A DNA stretch of 64,000 nucleotides. Source: Halorubrum trapanicum (GTDB taxonomy: Archaea; Halobacteriota; Halobacteria; Halobacteriales; Haloferacaceae). The position numbers and the translations under genes are program-made. Below, in pieces: positions 53,448-62,178 of this stretch. The DNA lies in the NCBI RefSeq assembly GCF_002355655.1, contig NZ_AP017569.1, positions 1,054,001 through 1,118,000 of the forward strand, given 5' to 3'. Below the pieces are notes generated by a model. The model was not told where the DNA came from. It made no database searches and was given only the letters and a program-made list of their open reading frames with translations. Numbering within the stretch: position 1 is the stretch's first letter; each line of letters starts with the position of its first letter.

Positions 53448-54026
53448 GGTGGCGCGTGCCTGCGAGCGGCCGCCGGGCCGCGAGCCAGCACGCGCGAGGG
53501 AGTCAGTCGCCGGAGCGAAGCGACGGCGACTGACGAGGCTGGGGAGGTGTGAGGCTGCGGTCCCGTGAGCGACCGGAGGGAGCGAACGGGAGTACGGAAG
53601 TCGCAGCCCGCGCAGCGAACGCAGTGAGCGAGCAGGACCGTCTTCCGGTGGTGCTGTGCTGTGCGGGGCGGGACTCAAAGGGGCAGTCACCGGCGGCTTC
53701 GCCGCCGGTTGCCCGTGGCGCGTAGCGCCACGCTGCCGTGAGGCGGGCGCAGGCGACGCGAGCACCGCAGGGAGCGAACGGAGTGAGCGACCGAGGAGCG
53801 CGGCGAGCGTGCGCCCGCCTCTCGGCTGGGGCTTTGGAGGTGGTGTCCGTCAACTTGGTCGTAGTTATTTATAAGTAATCGGCTGGGGCTTTGGAGGGAT
53901 TCGCCGCTGATCTGCTAGCGATCGCTTATAAACAAACGGCTGGAGGATTGAGGGTGTCCGTCGCCGAGCCGCTCGCAATTATTTATAAGAGAACGGTCCG
54001 CACCGCTGTGACTGTTTATAAAAGAA
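53448..54026 (+). repeat. structured dispersed element, copy E (core to 53840, tail to 54026)
   Basis: The longest copy. GCGCGTGC/GCACGCGC encloses GGCCGC/GGCC. The variable stem is GTCAGTCGCC/GGCGACTGAC. Extra helices not in the other copies are inserted: GGCTGCG/CGCAGCC, ACCGGCGGC-TTC-GCCGCCGGT and CGTGGCGC-GTA-GCGCCACG. The box is GGGACTCAAAGGGGCAGTC and the long helix GAGGCGGGCGCA/TGCGCCCGCCTC. Tail units begin at 53823, 53880, 53937 and 53994, all exactly 57 bp apart, then a 33-bp remnant, with TTTATAA or CTTATAA at the end of each. It fills the 680-bp gap between PurL and the next gene. Confidence 0.88.
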
Positions 54027-54393
54027 CGGTCACCGCGGCGAAGACGACCACCGTCCCTACAACGCCGATGGCCATCGCCTTCGCGTTGAGCCGGACCGCC
54101 TTCTTGCGGTCGGCGGCGAGCGCCTCTTCGTTTTGAATCTCGTTCGCCCCGTCACCCACGTCGAAGACGCCCATCCCGGCGAAGCCGATACAGAAGCGCT
54201 CGCGGTACTGTAACGCCCCCATCGCGGCGCCGTACAGCGGGATCACCGAAGCGATCAGCGCCCAGCGCGGCCACGCGAGCGCGACGACCGCCGCGACGTA
54301 GGCCGCCGCGGCCAGCAGCGACCCGACGCCGAGCAGCAGCCGCCGTCGCTGTTGGGTCGGTCCGATGTTGCACACGCCCGGTTGGTACTCCAT
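54016..54393 (-). CDS. conserved membrane protein, about three helices
   Basis: A 125-residue protein. After a hydrophilic start with two cysteines (MEYQPGVCNIGPTQQRRRLL) come hydrophobic segments at about residues 19-40, 43-62 and 107-125. A loop contains RERFCIGFAGMGVFDVGDGA, and a charged cytosolic helix follows (EALAADRKKAVRLNAKAMAI). Its 3' end overlaps the last tail unit of element copy E by 11 bp. Haloarchaeal membrane protein, family not recognised. Confidence 0.7.
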   Translation of the reverse strand: MEYQPGVCNIGPTQQRRRLLLGVGSLLAAAAYVAAVVALAWPRWALIASVIPLYGAAMGALQYRERFCIGFAGMGVFDVGDGANEIQNEEALAADRKKAVRLNAKAMAIGVVGTVVVFAAVTVLL

Positions 54394-54570
54394 ACGGGAT
54401 CGAGGGCGTAGGGCAACGAAAACACACCGGATCCGCGCGGGAGCCGAACCCGTGGCGACGGGATGAACCGCGGGAATCGTCGACCGATGACCGAGCAGAC
54501 GAGGTCACGGCCGACCGTGGTGACCCCTCATTTATTACGGAACGGGTGAAACGAACGCACGAGAATAGCC

Positions 54571-55707
54571 ATGACGGACCCCCGGGACAGGGAGCTACGG
54601 CGGTACGAGACGATCCTCGACTCGCTCGACGACGCGGTCTACGCCGTGCGTCCCGACGGGACCATCGCGTACGTCAACGATCGGTACGCCGAGATGAAGG
54701 GCGTGAGCCGGGAGGAGCTGATCGGAACGAACATCTACGACTGGGTGACCGAGGAGGCCGCGGAGAAGGCCAGGGAGGTACGCCGCGAGATCGAAGCGGG
54801 AGAGCGAACCGCCGGCGCGGTCGAGTACGAGTTCCTCACCGCGGACGGCGACCGGTTCCCGGTGGAGATGCGGTTCAATCGGCTCGTCGACGGGCAGATC
54901 GAGGACGGAGAGATCGAAGACGGAGAGATCGAAGACGGAGAGATCGAAGACGGAGAGATCGAAGACGGAGAGATCGAAGACGGAGAGATCGAAGACGGAG
55001 AGATCGGAGACAGGGCGTCCGAGCTCGACCGCGTCGGCGTCATCCGGGACGTCCGCGAGCGGAAGCGGCGCGAGGAGGAGCTCCGGGAGAACAACGAGCG
55101 GCTCGAGGAGTTCGCGAGCATCGTCTCGCACGACCTCCGGAACCCCCTCAACGTCGCGCAGGGGCGGCTCGACCTCGCTCGCGAGGAACACGACTCCGAC
55201 CACCTCGACGCCGTCGCCGACGCCCACGAGCGGATGGAGACGCTCATCGAGGACCTCCTGACGCTCGCCCGCGACGGCGAGGGCGTCGAGGACCCGGAAC
55301 GGGTCCAGCTCCGGGAGTTCGCCGAGACGTGTTGGGAGGGCGTCGAGACCGCGTCGGCCTCGCTCCGGGTCGAGACCGACCGCGCGATCAGTGCGGACCG
55401 GAGCCGGCTCAGACAGCTCTTCGAGAACCTCCTGCGGAACAGCGTGGAACACACGGGCAAAGACGTCACGGTGACGGTCGGCGACCTCGACGGCGGCTTC
55501 TACGTCGCCGACGACGGCCCGGGAATCCCCGAGAGCGACCGCGAGAGGGTGTTCGAGACGGGGTACTCCACGAGCGACGACGGGACCGGGTTCGGCCTCG
55601 AAATCGTCGCGACGGTCGCGGCGGCCCACGGCTGGGACGTCCGTGTCGCCGACGCCGCGGACGGCGGCGCCCGGTTCGAGTTCACCGGAGTCGACGTGCT
55701 CGACTGA
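54571..55707 (+). CDS. PAS-domain sensor histidine kinase with EDGEI repeat
   Basis: A 378-residue cytosolic sensor kinase. PAS domain at about residues 10-155 (ILDSLDDAVYAVRPDGTIAY, VNDRYAEMKGVSREELIG). The kinase has H-box IVSHDLRNPLN, N-box LFENLLRNSVEHTG, G1 VADDGPGIPESDRERVFE and G2 DGTGFGLEIV. Seven tandem EDGEI pentapeptides interrupt the C-terminal strand of the PAS fold at residues about 111-145. No response regulator is adjacent, as is common in haloarchaea. Confidence 0.92.
   Translation: MTDPRDRELRRYETILDSLDDAVYAVRPDGTIAYVNDRYAEMKGVSREELIGTNIYDWVTEEAAEKAREVRREIEAGERTAGAVEYEFLTADGDRFPVEMRFNRLVDGQIEDGEIEDGEIEDGEIEDGEIEDGEIEDGEIEDGEIGDRASELDRVGVIRDVRERKRREEELRENNERLEEFASIVSHDLRNPLNVAQGRLDLAREEHDSDHLDAVADAHERMETLIEDLLTLARDGEGVEDPERVQLREFAETCWEGVETASASLRVETDRAISADRSRLRQLFENLLRNSVEHTGKDVTVTVGDLDGGFYVADDGPGIPESDRERVFETGYSTSDDGTGFGLEIVATVAAAHGWDVRVADAADGGARFEFTGVDVLD
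54901..55005 (+). repeat. 15-bp tandem repeat, seven units, inside histidine kinase
   Basis: Unit GAAGACGGAGAGATC, repeated seven times without interruption. Only the first unit differs, by one base. It encodes (EDGEI)x7, keeps the frame for any copy number, and is flanked by degenerate half-units (GGGCAGATC before, GGAGACAGG after). The near-identity of units points to recent slippage expansion. Confidence 0.95.
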
Positions 55708-55792
55708 TTGCCTCACCGAGTCGAGGTCGCCGAACCCCCGCTCCGGGTTCCGCGGTGGTAACCCTCAAAAGGGCTCCCGACGACCGTATCGT

Positions 55793-56842
55793 GTGAAACG
55801 GATCCAGCTCGGCAACACCGTCTTCGAGGGCGAAAACGACGCGTACCTGCTCGACGGCGAGACGACCGCGCTCGTCGACACCGGCGTCGCGCTCCCGGAC
55901 GTTCGCGGGGAGTTGGCCGACGGCCTCGCCGAGTACGACCTCGCGTTCGCCGACGTCGACGCCGTCGTCCTCACCCATTGGCACCCGGACCACGCGGGGC
56001 TCGCGGGCGAGATCCAGGCCGCAGGGGGCGCCGACGTGTACGTCCACGAGGCCGACGCCGCCCTCGTCGACGGGACGGAGACGCCCCTGTTCGCCGACCG
56101 CGACCTCCAGCGCGAGACGTTCGAGCGGTGGGGGATGCCCGCGGCCGACCGCGAGCGACTGACTGACTTCTTTTCGGCGGTCAGCGCGGACCTCTCCGGA
56201 GAGCCCGCGGACGTGACGACGTTCGGGGACGGCGACGCGATCGAGGCCGGCGGCGTCGAGCTCGAAGCCCTCCACCTGCCGGGCCACACCGCCGGCCTCT
56301 CCGGGTTCGCGTTCGACCCCCGAACCGTCCCCGACCACGACCCCGTGGGGGGAGAGAATGCGACAGAGGAGGTCTTCACCGGCGACGCGCTGCTCCCGAA
56401 GTACACCCCGAACGTCGGCGGCGCGGACGTGCGCGTCGAGGGCGCGCTCGCGGCGTACGCCGAGAGCCTCGCGCGGATCGTCGACCGCGACTTCGACGCG
56501 GCCCACCCTGGCCACCGGTGGCGGATCGACGAGCCGAGCCGGCGCGCGGCGACGATCCTCGACCACCACCGCCACCGGACCCGCCGGGTGATCGAGGTCC
56601 TCGCCGACCGCGAGGCCGCGACCGCGTGGGAGGTGTCGGCCGCGCTGTTCGGCTCGCTCGAAGACATTCACGTCCTCCACGGCCCCGGAGAGGCGTTCTC
56701 GCACCTCGACCACCTCGCAAACGCGGGGGTCGTCGAACGCGACGGGACCGCGTACCGCCTCGTCGACCCCGACCCCGACGTGGACGCGCTGTTCCCGACG
56801 ACGCCCCTCGACGACCTCGTCGACGGGAGCGACGACGCGTAA
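55793..56842 (+). CDS. MBL-fold metallo-hydrolase
   Basis: A 349-residue protein of the metallo-beta-lactamase superfamily. The metal motif is LTHWHPDHAGLAGE (HxHxDH), with further ligands in HLPGHTAG, FTGDALLPK and DAAHPGHRW. A C-terminal winged-helix-like region (EVLADREAATAWEVSAALFG, HLDHLANAGVVERDGTAYRL) resembles that of LACTB2/YflN-type hydrolases. GTG 55793 begins VKRIQLGNTVFEGENDAYLL, the natural first strand. Substrate (thioester, lactone or phosphodiester) unknown. Confidence 0.87.
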   Translation: MKRIQLGNTVFEGENDAYLLDGETTALVDTGVALPDVRGELADGLAEYDLAFADVDAVVLTHWHPDHAGLAGEIQAAGGADVYVHEADAALVDGTETPLFADRDLQRETFERWGMPAADRERLTDFFSAVSADLSGEPADVTTFGDGDAIEAGGVELEALHLPGHTAGLSGFAFDPRTVPDHDPVGGENATEEVFTGDALLPKYTPNVGGADVRVEGALAAYAESLARIVDRDFDAAHPGHRWRIDEPSRRAATILDHHRHRTRRVIEVLADREAATAWEVSAALFGSLEDIHVLHGPGEAFSHLDHLANAGVVERDGTAYRLVDPDPDVDALFPTTPLDDLVDGSDDA

Positions 56843-56917
56843 GCTGACGCGGACCGGACCGCCGACGGCCTCCTCGCCCGCCGAAAGCTATTCCCGGCGG
56901 CCGGCGTATTCGGGGAC

Positions 56918-57865
56918 GTGAAGCGGGACGCCATGGTCGCCGTCGCGGTCGCCCTCCTCGCCCTCGTCGCGCTCGGCGTCGCGGCCGCGACGCTGGACAC
57001 CGCCGTCGACACGGGCAGCGGCGGGTTCGGCGGGACCGGCGGGGAGGCGCCGAGCGTCGGCGAGGACGACGGAGATCCGGGAGTGCTCGCCTCGTCCGGC
57101 GAGGCCGGCCGGCTCTCCGTGTCCGGACTCTGTTTCCCCTCGCTCAGGGAGCCGCCAGCAGTGGTGACGCTCCTCGTCGGGCTGGCGCTGATCGCCGCAG
57201 TGACGTACCGCGACACCGCGTCGCCGTTCGCGAGCGCCGCCGTCACCGGCGTGGTCGGCGCCCCGATCGCGACCCTCTTCTGGGTGCTGTCGACGTGCCG
57301 GTCGGCAGCGGGCGCCGTCTCGGCGTCGCTCGGCCTCGGCGGCAACGGGAGCAGCCTGCTGCCGGCCGGCGCCGCGGGCGGCGGCGGGTTCGGCAGCGGG
57401 GAGGGCGCGGCGTCGGCGCCGCAGCTCCTGTTCGCGCTCGTCGTCGTCGTCGCGGTGATCGCCAGCGTCGCCGCGCTCCTCCTCGCCGGCGGCGACGACG
57501 AAGCAGACGGGGACGCGGCCGGTCGGGCCGAGGAGCAGGCCGAGGACTCCCCCGACCTCGACGCGATCGGCCGGACCGCCGGCGAGGCCGCCGACCGGAT
57601 CGAGTCGTCGGACGCGGACAACGAGGTGTACCGGGCGTGGCGGGACATGACCGACGTTCTCGACGTCGAGCGCCCGGCCTCCTCGACGCCGGCCGAGTTC
57701 GCGACCGCCGCGGTCGACGCCGGCGTCGACGAGGAGCCCGTGACCGCGCTCACCGAGGTGTTCGAGCGCGTGCGCTACGGCGGCGAGGACCCGACCGACG
57801 ACCGCGAGCGCCGCGCCGTCGAGGCGCTGCGCCGGATCGAGGAGCGACACGGGGGCGACTCGTGA
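56918..57865 (+). CDS. DUF4129 domain-containing membrane protein
   Basis: A 315-residue protein starting from GTG. An N-terminal helix (AVAVALLALVALGVAAATL), an extracytoplasmic Gly/Ser/Asp-rich region, further helices (TLLVGLALIAAVTYR, APQLLFALVVVVAVIASVAA) and then a cytosolic C-terminal DUF4129 domain: VYRAWRDMTDVLDVERPASS and TPAEFATAAVDAGVDEEPVT, EVFERVRYGGEDPTDD. DUF4129 is common in transglutaminase/DUF58/MoxR gene sets. It is the first gene of a four-gene operon. Confidence 0.85.
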   Translation: MKRDAMVAVAVALLALVALGVAAATLDTAVDTGSGGFGGTGGEAPSVGEDDGDPGVLASSGEAGRLSVSGLCFPSLREPPAVVTLLVGLALIAAVTYRDTASPFASAAVTGVVGAPIATLFWVLSTCRSAAGAVSASLGLGGNGSSLLPAGAAGGGGFGSGEGAASAPQLLFALVVVVAVIASVAALLLAGGDDEADGDAAGRAEEQAEDSPDLDAIGRTAGEAADRIESSDADNEVYRAWRDMTDVLDVERPASSTPAEFATAAVDAGVDEEPVTALTEVFERVRYGGEDPTDDRERRAVEALRRIEERHGGDS

Positions 57866-57917
57866 GCCGCGATCGGGCCGCGGCGGCGGGCGCCGACTCC
57901 GACGGAGGTGACGCGTA

Positions 57918-58469
57918 GTGCGACCGCTCGCGGTCATCGGGGTGTTGGCGGTCGCCGTCGGCCTCCTCGCAGCGCTCGATCGCGGCATCGCGTCGGCCAT
58001 CTCTCCCACGTCGGCCGTCGTCACGCTGATCGGCGTCCTCGGCGTGGTCCAGGGGGTCCGGTACGCGAACGCGCGCCGGGACCGGCGGCGACTGCTGACG
58101 GACCCCGGCGAGCCGGAGCGCCGCGCGCCGGCCGCGGTGCCCGGGTCGGACCTCGACGAGCGGATCGCGCGTGTCGCCAGCCCGGCGCCGGGCGGCTATC
58201 GCGACCGGCGGGACCTCCGCGACCGAGTCCGGGAGGTCGCGGTCGACGCGGTCGCCCGCGACCGAAACTGCTCGCCGGAGGCAGCGGCGACCGCCGTCGA
58301 CGACGGGACGTGGACGGACGACCCCGTCGCGGCCGCCTTCTTCGACACGCGGAGCGACTACCCGCTCCGGGTCCGCCTGTCGGCCGGAGTCCGAGGGCGC
58401 TCGAACTACTGGTACGGGCTCCGGGCCGCGATCGACGAGATCGAACGGATTCAGGGTGGTGCGGCGTGA
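57918..58469 (+). CDS. DUF7269-like membrane protein of DUF58 operon
   Basis: A 183-residue protein from GTG 57918. Two hydrophobic helices near the N-terminus (LAVIGVLAVAVGLLAALD, SAVVTLIGVLGVVQGVRYA) precede a cytosolic basic/acidic domain with RVREVAVDAVARDRNCSPEA and FFDTRSDYPLRVRLSAGVRG, which recalls the haloarchaeal DUF7269 family always found between DUF4129 and DUF58. GTGA overlaps the DUF58 start at its 3' end. Confidence 0.8.
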   Translation: MRPLAVIGVLAVAVGLLAALDRGIASAISPTSAVVTLIGVLGVVQGVRYANARRDRRRLLTDPGEPERRAPAAVPGSDLDERIARVASPAPGGYRDRRDLRDRVREVAVDAVARDRNCSPEAAATAVDDGTWTDDPVAAAFFDTRSDYPLRVRLSAGVRGRSNYWYGLRAAIDEIERIQGGAA

Positions 58470-59917
58470 GCGATCCGAGCGGCGCCGCGGTCGCGTCCGA
58501 GCCGGAGGACTCGGATTCCGCCGGCGGCGAGGCGAGAAGCGCGAGGCGAGAGGAGGCGGCCGACTCGACCGCGGGCGGCGAAGCGGACGCGGCGGCGGCC
58601 GACAGCGCCTCGGCGGCGGAGTCGACGAACACCCCGACCGATCGCGAGCGCCGGCGCGAGGTGGCGACCGACCGCTGGCTGGGGATCGCCGGCGCGGCGC
58701 TGGCGCTGGTCGGCCTCGGCGTACTCGTCAGGCAGTCGCCGCTGGTGCTCGCGGGCGCGGTCGGCGTCGGCTACGCCGTGTACGCGCGGGCGGGCGACGC
58801 GCCGACGCCGGCGCTCGCAGTGATCCGTTCCGTGAGCGACGAGGCGCCGGCCCCCGGCGACGAGGTACACGTGACCGTCCGCGCCGAGAACGTCGGGGAG
58901 ACGGCGCTCCCGGACCTCCGGCTCGTCGACGGCGTCCCGCCGGGGCTGGCGGTCGTCGACGGCCCGGCGCGGGTCGCGACGGCGCTACGGCCCGGGGCGG
59001 CGGTGACGTTCGAGTACACGGTGCGCGCCGCGCGGGGAGACCACGAGTGGGAACCGCTGACCGCGATCACGCGCGACGCGGCCGGAGCGCGCGAGCGCTC
59101 AACGACGCTCGACGCGCCGACCGCGATCGCCTGTACGCCCGAGCTGGCAGCCGGCGGGAACCTCCCCCTGCGCGGGCTGACGACCGTCCACCACGGGCGG
59201 GTGCCGACCGACGTGGGGGGCGCCGGCGTCGAGTTCCACGCGACGCGGGAGTACCGCCGCGGGGACCCGCTGAAGCGGATCGACTGGAACCGGCGGGCGC
59301 GGACGGGCGAGCTGTCGACCGTCGAGCTGCGCGAGGAGCGCGCCGCTACCGTCGTGCTGCTCGTCGACGCCCGCGAGTCCGCGTACGCCGCGGCCGACCC
59401 CGACGCCGAGACAGCGGTGGAGGCGAGCGTCGCGGCCGCCGGCCAGGCGTTCTCCGCGCTCCTCGACGGCGGCGACCGGGTCGGGATCGCGGCGCTGTCG
59501 CCGCTGGACTGCTGGCTCCCGCCCGGCAGCGGGACCGTCCACGCCGCCCGAGGGCGCGAGACGCTGGCGACCGACCCGGCGCTCGCGCCCACCCCGAGCG
59601 GCGAGCGGTTCTACCGGTCGCTGTGGCTCCGGCGGTTCCGCCGGCGGCTCCCGGCCGACGCGCAGGTGCTGTTCTTCACCCCCCTGGTCGACGACACCGC
59701 GGCGACGCTCGCCCGTCGGATCGACGCGCACGGGCACCTCGTGACGGTGCTCTCGCCGGACCCGACGACGGCCGAGACTGCCGGCCAGCGGCTGACGACC
59801 TTCGAGCGCCGCGGGCGGCTGCGGTCGCTCCGGTCGGCGGGGATCCGCGCGCTGGAGTGGGGCGACGACTCCTTCCCGGTCGCCGTCGCGGCCGCGACGA
59901 GGCGGTGGTCGCGATGA
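58466..59917 (+). CDS. DUF58 domain-containing protein
   Basis: A 483-residue protein, GTG start overlapping the previous stop by 4 nt. After an acidic low-complexity N-terminus of about 60 residues come two helices (WLGIAGAALALVGLGVLV, LVLAGAVGVGYAVYARA). Next is an extracellular DUF11-like beta-domain (VRAENVGETALPDLRLVDGV), and then the DUF58 core VEFHATREYRRGDPLKRIDW, NRRARTGELSTVELREERAA, with a von Willebrand-like metal site starting VLLVDARES. DUF58 proteins normally work with a MoxR AAA+ ATPase. Confidence 0.9.
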   Translation: MSDPSGAAVASEPEDSDSAGGEARSARREEAADSTAGGEADAAAADSASAAESTNTPTDRERRREVATDRWLGIAGAALALVGLGVLVRQSPLVLAGAVGVGYAVYARAGDAPTPALAVIRSVSDEAPAPGDEVHVTVRAENVGETALPDLRLVDGVPPGLAVVDGPARVATALRPGAAVTFEYTVRAARGDHEWEPLTAITRDAAGARERSTTLDAPTAIACTPELAAGGNLPLRGLTTVHHGRVPTDVGGAGVEFHATREYRRGDPLKRIDWNRRARTGELSTVELREERAATVVLLVDARESAYAAADPDAETAVEASVAAAGQAFSALLDGGDRVGIAALSPLDCWLPPGSGTVHAARGRETLATDPALAPTPSGERFYRSLWLRRFRRRLPADAQVLFFTPLVDDTAATLARRIDAHGHLVTVLSPDPTTAETAGQRLTTFERRGRLRSLRSAGIRALEWGDDSFPVAVAAATRRWSR

Positions 59918-60516
59918 GCGGCGAGGGGTCGGTGGGCGCGCCGAGCGGCGAGGGGTCGGCGGCCGAAGCGACCGGCGACGACGCCTCGGGCGCGACGACC
60001 GGCGACGACGACCTCGGCGACTTCCACGAGACGGACGCCCGGCCGCCGACGGTCGCGGTCGTCGCGAGCCTCGCGGCCGCGGGCGTCGCGGCGACCGCCG
60101 CGCTGGTCGCGAGTCCGATCGGCAGTGCGCTGCTCGGCGTCGCCGCGCTCGGCTTCCTCACCGGGTCGCTCCGGAGCTCGACGCGGGTCCTGACGTGGGG
60201 CGCCGCCGTCGGCGTGGTCGGCCTCGCGCTCGCGGGGTACCGCGGCGCGTCCGCAGAGGCGCTGCTCGTCGCCGCCGTCGGGCTCGCGGTCGCGTGGGAC
60301 GTCGCCGACCACGGCGTCGGCCTCGGCGAGCAGGTGGGTCGGGGCGCCCGCGTCCGACGCAACGTCGCGGTCCACGCGGGGGCGAGCCTGCTCGTCGGGG
60401 CGCTCGCGGCCGCTCTCGTCTACGGCGTCTCCCTCGCGGTCGGCGGCGGCCAACCGGTGGCCGCGCTCGCGCTCCTCCTGGCCGGCGGCATCGCGCTGAT
60501 CTCGGCGCTGCGGTGA
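59914..60516 (+). CDS. DUF7519-like membrane protein, end of DUF58 operon
   Basis: A 200-residue protein overlapping the DUF58 stop by 4 nt. A disordered acidic N-terminus (GDDASGATTGDDDLGDFHET) precedes about six hydrophobic segments, compactly spaced, from residue 47 on. The layout matches the fourth gene of haloarchaeal DUF58 clusters. The next gene is an unrelated phosphoribosyltransferase, so the MoxR gene expected in such clusters is missing here. Confidence 0.78.
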   Translation: MSGEGSVGAPSGEGSAAEATGDDASGATTGDDDLGDFHETDARPPTVAVVASLAAAGVAATAALVASPIGSALLGVAALGFLTGSLRSSTRVLTWGAAVGVVGLALAGYRGASAEALLVAAVGLAVAWDVADHGVGLGEQVGRGARVRRNVAVHAGASLLVGALAAALVYGVSLAVGGGQPVAALALLLAGGIALISALR

Positions 60517-60641
60517 CGGCGGGGGCGGCGAGGACGGTGGGGACGGCGAGGCGAGCGACGCGGCATCGATCGGGAGGGCGCGAGCTCCCCGCGACGGCGG
60601 AGCTAAACCCTTATCAGCGCGCGGGTGGCAGGTACGCTCGT

Positions 60642-61337
60642 ATGAGCGACCTCCCGGACGACTTCGACTGCACGCTCACCAACTGGGAGTACATCTACGG
60701 GCTCTGCCGCAACGTCTCCGACGCGGTGAAGCGGGCCGACTTCGAGCCGGACATGGTCGTCGCCCTGGCCCGCGGCGGCTGGTTCGCCGGGCGCTGCGTC
60801 TGCGACTTCCTCGGGCTCAACGACCTCACGAGCCTCAAGATGGAACACTACGTCGGCGCCGCGGAGAAGAGCGACGAGCCCCAGATCCGCTACCCGATGC
60901 CCGAGGGGAGCGTGGCGGGGAAGAACGTCCTCATCATCGACGACATCGCCGACACCGGCGGCTCGATCCGCCGCGCCGAGGAGTACGTCGAGGAGCGGGA
61001 CGCCGCCGAGATCCGCACCGCGACGCTCCAGCTGCTGGGCACCTCCGAGTTCCAGCCCGACTTCGTGGGCGAGCGCCTCGAACAGTGGACGTGGGTCGTC
61101 TACCCGTGGAACTTCCTCGAAGACATGGTCGACCTCACCGAGGGCGCGATGGAGCGCGCCGACGAGTCGGCGTTCTCGCGGGAGGACCTGCGGCACTACT
61201 TAGAGGAGTTCCACGGCATCGGGCGGATCGAGATGGAGGTCGCCCAGCCCGACCGCCTCGACGAGGTCATCGACGAGATGGTTCGCCGGGACGTGGCCGA
61301 GCCCGTCGGCGACGAGAGCTGGGCGCTCGCCGAGTAG
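60642..61337 (+). CDS. phosphoribosyltransferase
   Basis: A 231-residue type I phosphoribosyltransferase. The PRPP-binding loop is VLIIDDIADTGGS (about residues 97-109), preceded by VVALARGGWFAGRCVCDFLG and the hood-like LKMEHYVGAAEK. The C-terminal helical extension (SREDLRHYLEEFHGIGRIEM) is typical of the archaeal hypoxanthine/xanthine-guanine salvage branch, but the base specificity cannot be read. ATG 60642 is followed by the conserved DFDCTLTNWEYIYGL. An upstream TTATCA box at 60611 is a possible promoter. Confidence 0.9.
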   Translation: MSDLPDDFDCTLTNWEYIYGLCRNVSDAVKRADFEPDMVVALARGGWFAGRCVCDFLGLNDLTSLKMEHYVGAAEKSDEPQIRYPMPEGSVAGKNVLIIDDIADTGGSIRRAEEYVEERDAAEIRTATLQLLGTSEFQPDFVGERLEQWTWVVYPWNFLEDMVDLTEGAMERADESAFSREDLRHYLEEFHGIGRIEMEVAQPDRLDEVIDEMVRRDVAEPVGDESWALAE

Positions 61338-61349
61338 CGGACCGGAGCG

Positions 61350-62024
61350 ATGGCCGGAGAATCGGACGACGACGCCGGTAACGACGACCGCGACGCGGAC
61401 GCCGACGACGGCCACGACGACGCCCTCGACGCCGTGCTCGCCGCGTACGATCTGAAGGACGAGCGGCGCACGGGCTGGCAGCTCCGCGGGGTCGACTCCC
61501 CCGAGTCCGTCGCCGCCCACTCGTGGGGGGTCGCGTACCTCGTGTTGGCGCTCGGCGACCGGTTCCGCGGTGACCTCCCGAACGTCGACCTCGACCGCAC
61601 CCTGCGGCTCGCGGTCGTCCACGACGCCGCGGAGGCCGAGACCGGCGACGTGGCGACTCGGGCCGATTCGACCGCCGACGCGGTCGATCGCGAGGCGAAG
61701 GAAGCCACGGAGCGCGAGGCGATGGCGGACCTCGCCGGCCCGCTCCCGGAGCGCGTGCGGGACGCGTGGGAGGCGTACGAGGCCCGCGAGTCGCCGGAGG
61801 CGGTCCTCGTCAAGGAGTGCGACCTGCTCGACACCTGCCTCCAGGCAGTTATCTACGAACGAGGCGACCGGTACGACCCGGCGCGGGGCGAGCCCGACGC
61901 GTTCCGCGAGTACGACGACCTCGACGAGTTCTTCGCGACGACCGAGCCGCGGCTCCGGACCGAGGCCGGGAGGGAACTGTTCGCGACGGTTCGCGAGCAG
62001 TATCGGGCCGCGCGGGACGGGTAG
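61350..62024 (+). CDS. HD domain protein, 5'-nucleotidase (YfbR)-like
   Basis: A 224-residue HD hydrolase. After an Asp-rich N-terminus of 25 residues: RRTGWQLRGVDSPESVAAHS, WGVAYLVLALGD, VVHDAAEAETGDVATR (the HD pair) and a late CDLLDTCLQAVIYERGDRY supplying the second Asp. This is the YfbR/YGK1 pattern of deoxynucleoside 5'-monophosphatases. It follows the phosphoribosyltransferase by 12 bp, consistent with a nucleotide-salvage pair. Confidence 0.87.
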   Translation: MAGESDDDAGNDDRDADADDGHDDALDAVLAAYDLKDERRTGWQLRGVDSPESVAAHSWGVAYLVLALGDRFRGDLPNVDLDRTLRLAVVHDAAEAETGDVATRADSTADAVDREAKEATEREAMADLAGPLPERVRDAWEAYEARESPEAVLVKECDLLDTCLQAVIYERGDRYDPARGEPDAFREYDDLDEFFATTEPRLRTEAGRELFATVREQYRAARDG

Positions 62025-62178
62025 GCGAAACCGGCCCGAGACGCGGTTCCGACGGCTGTTCGACGATCGTCGTATTAATAATCGACGTTTGTAGCCTCTC
62101 TACCGGGGGATTTCGCGCGAGGATGGTAAAAGGGTTAACGGGGGAGGCCGTCTCACGAGGTGAGCACTTTCATCACGC

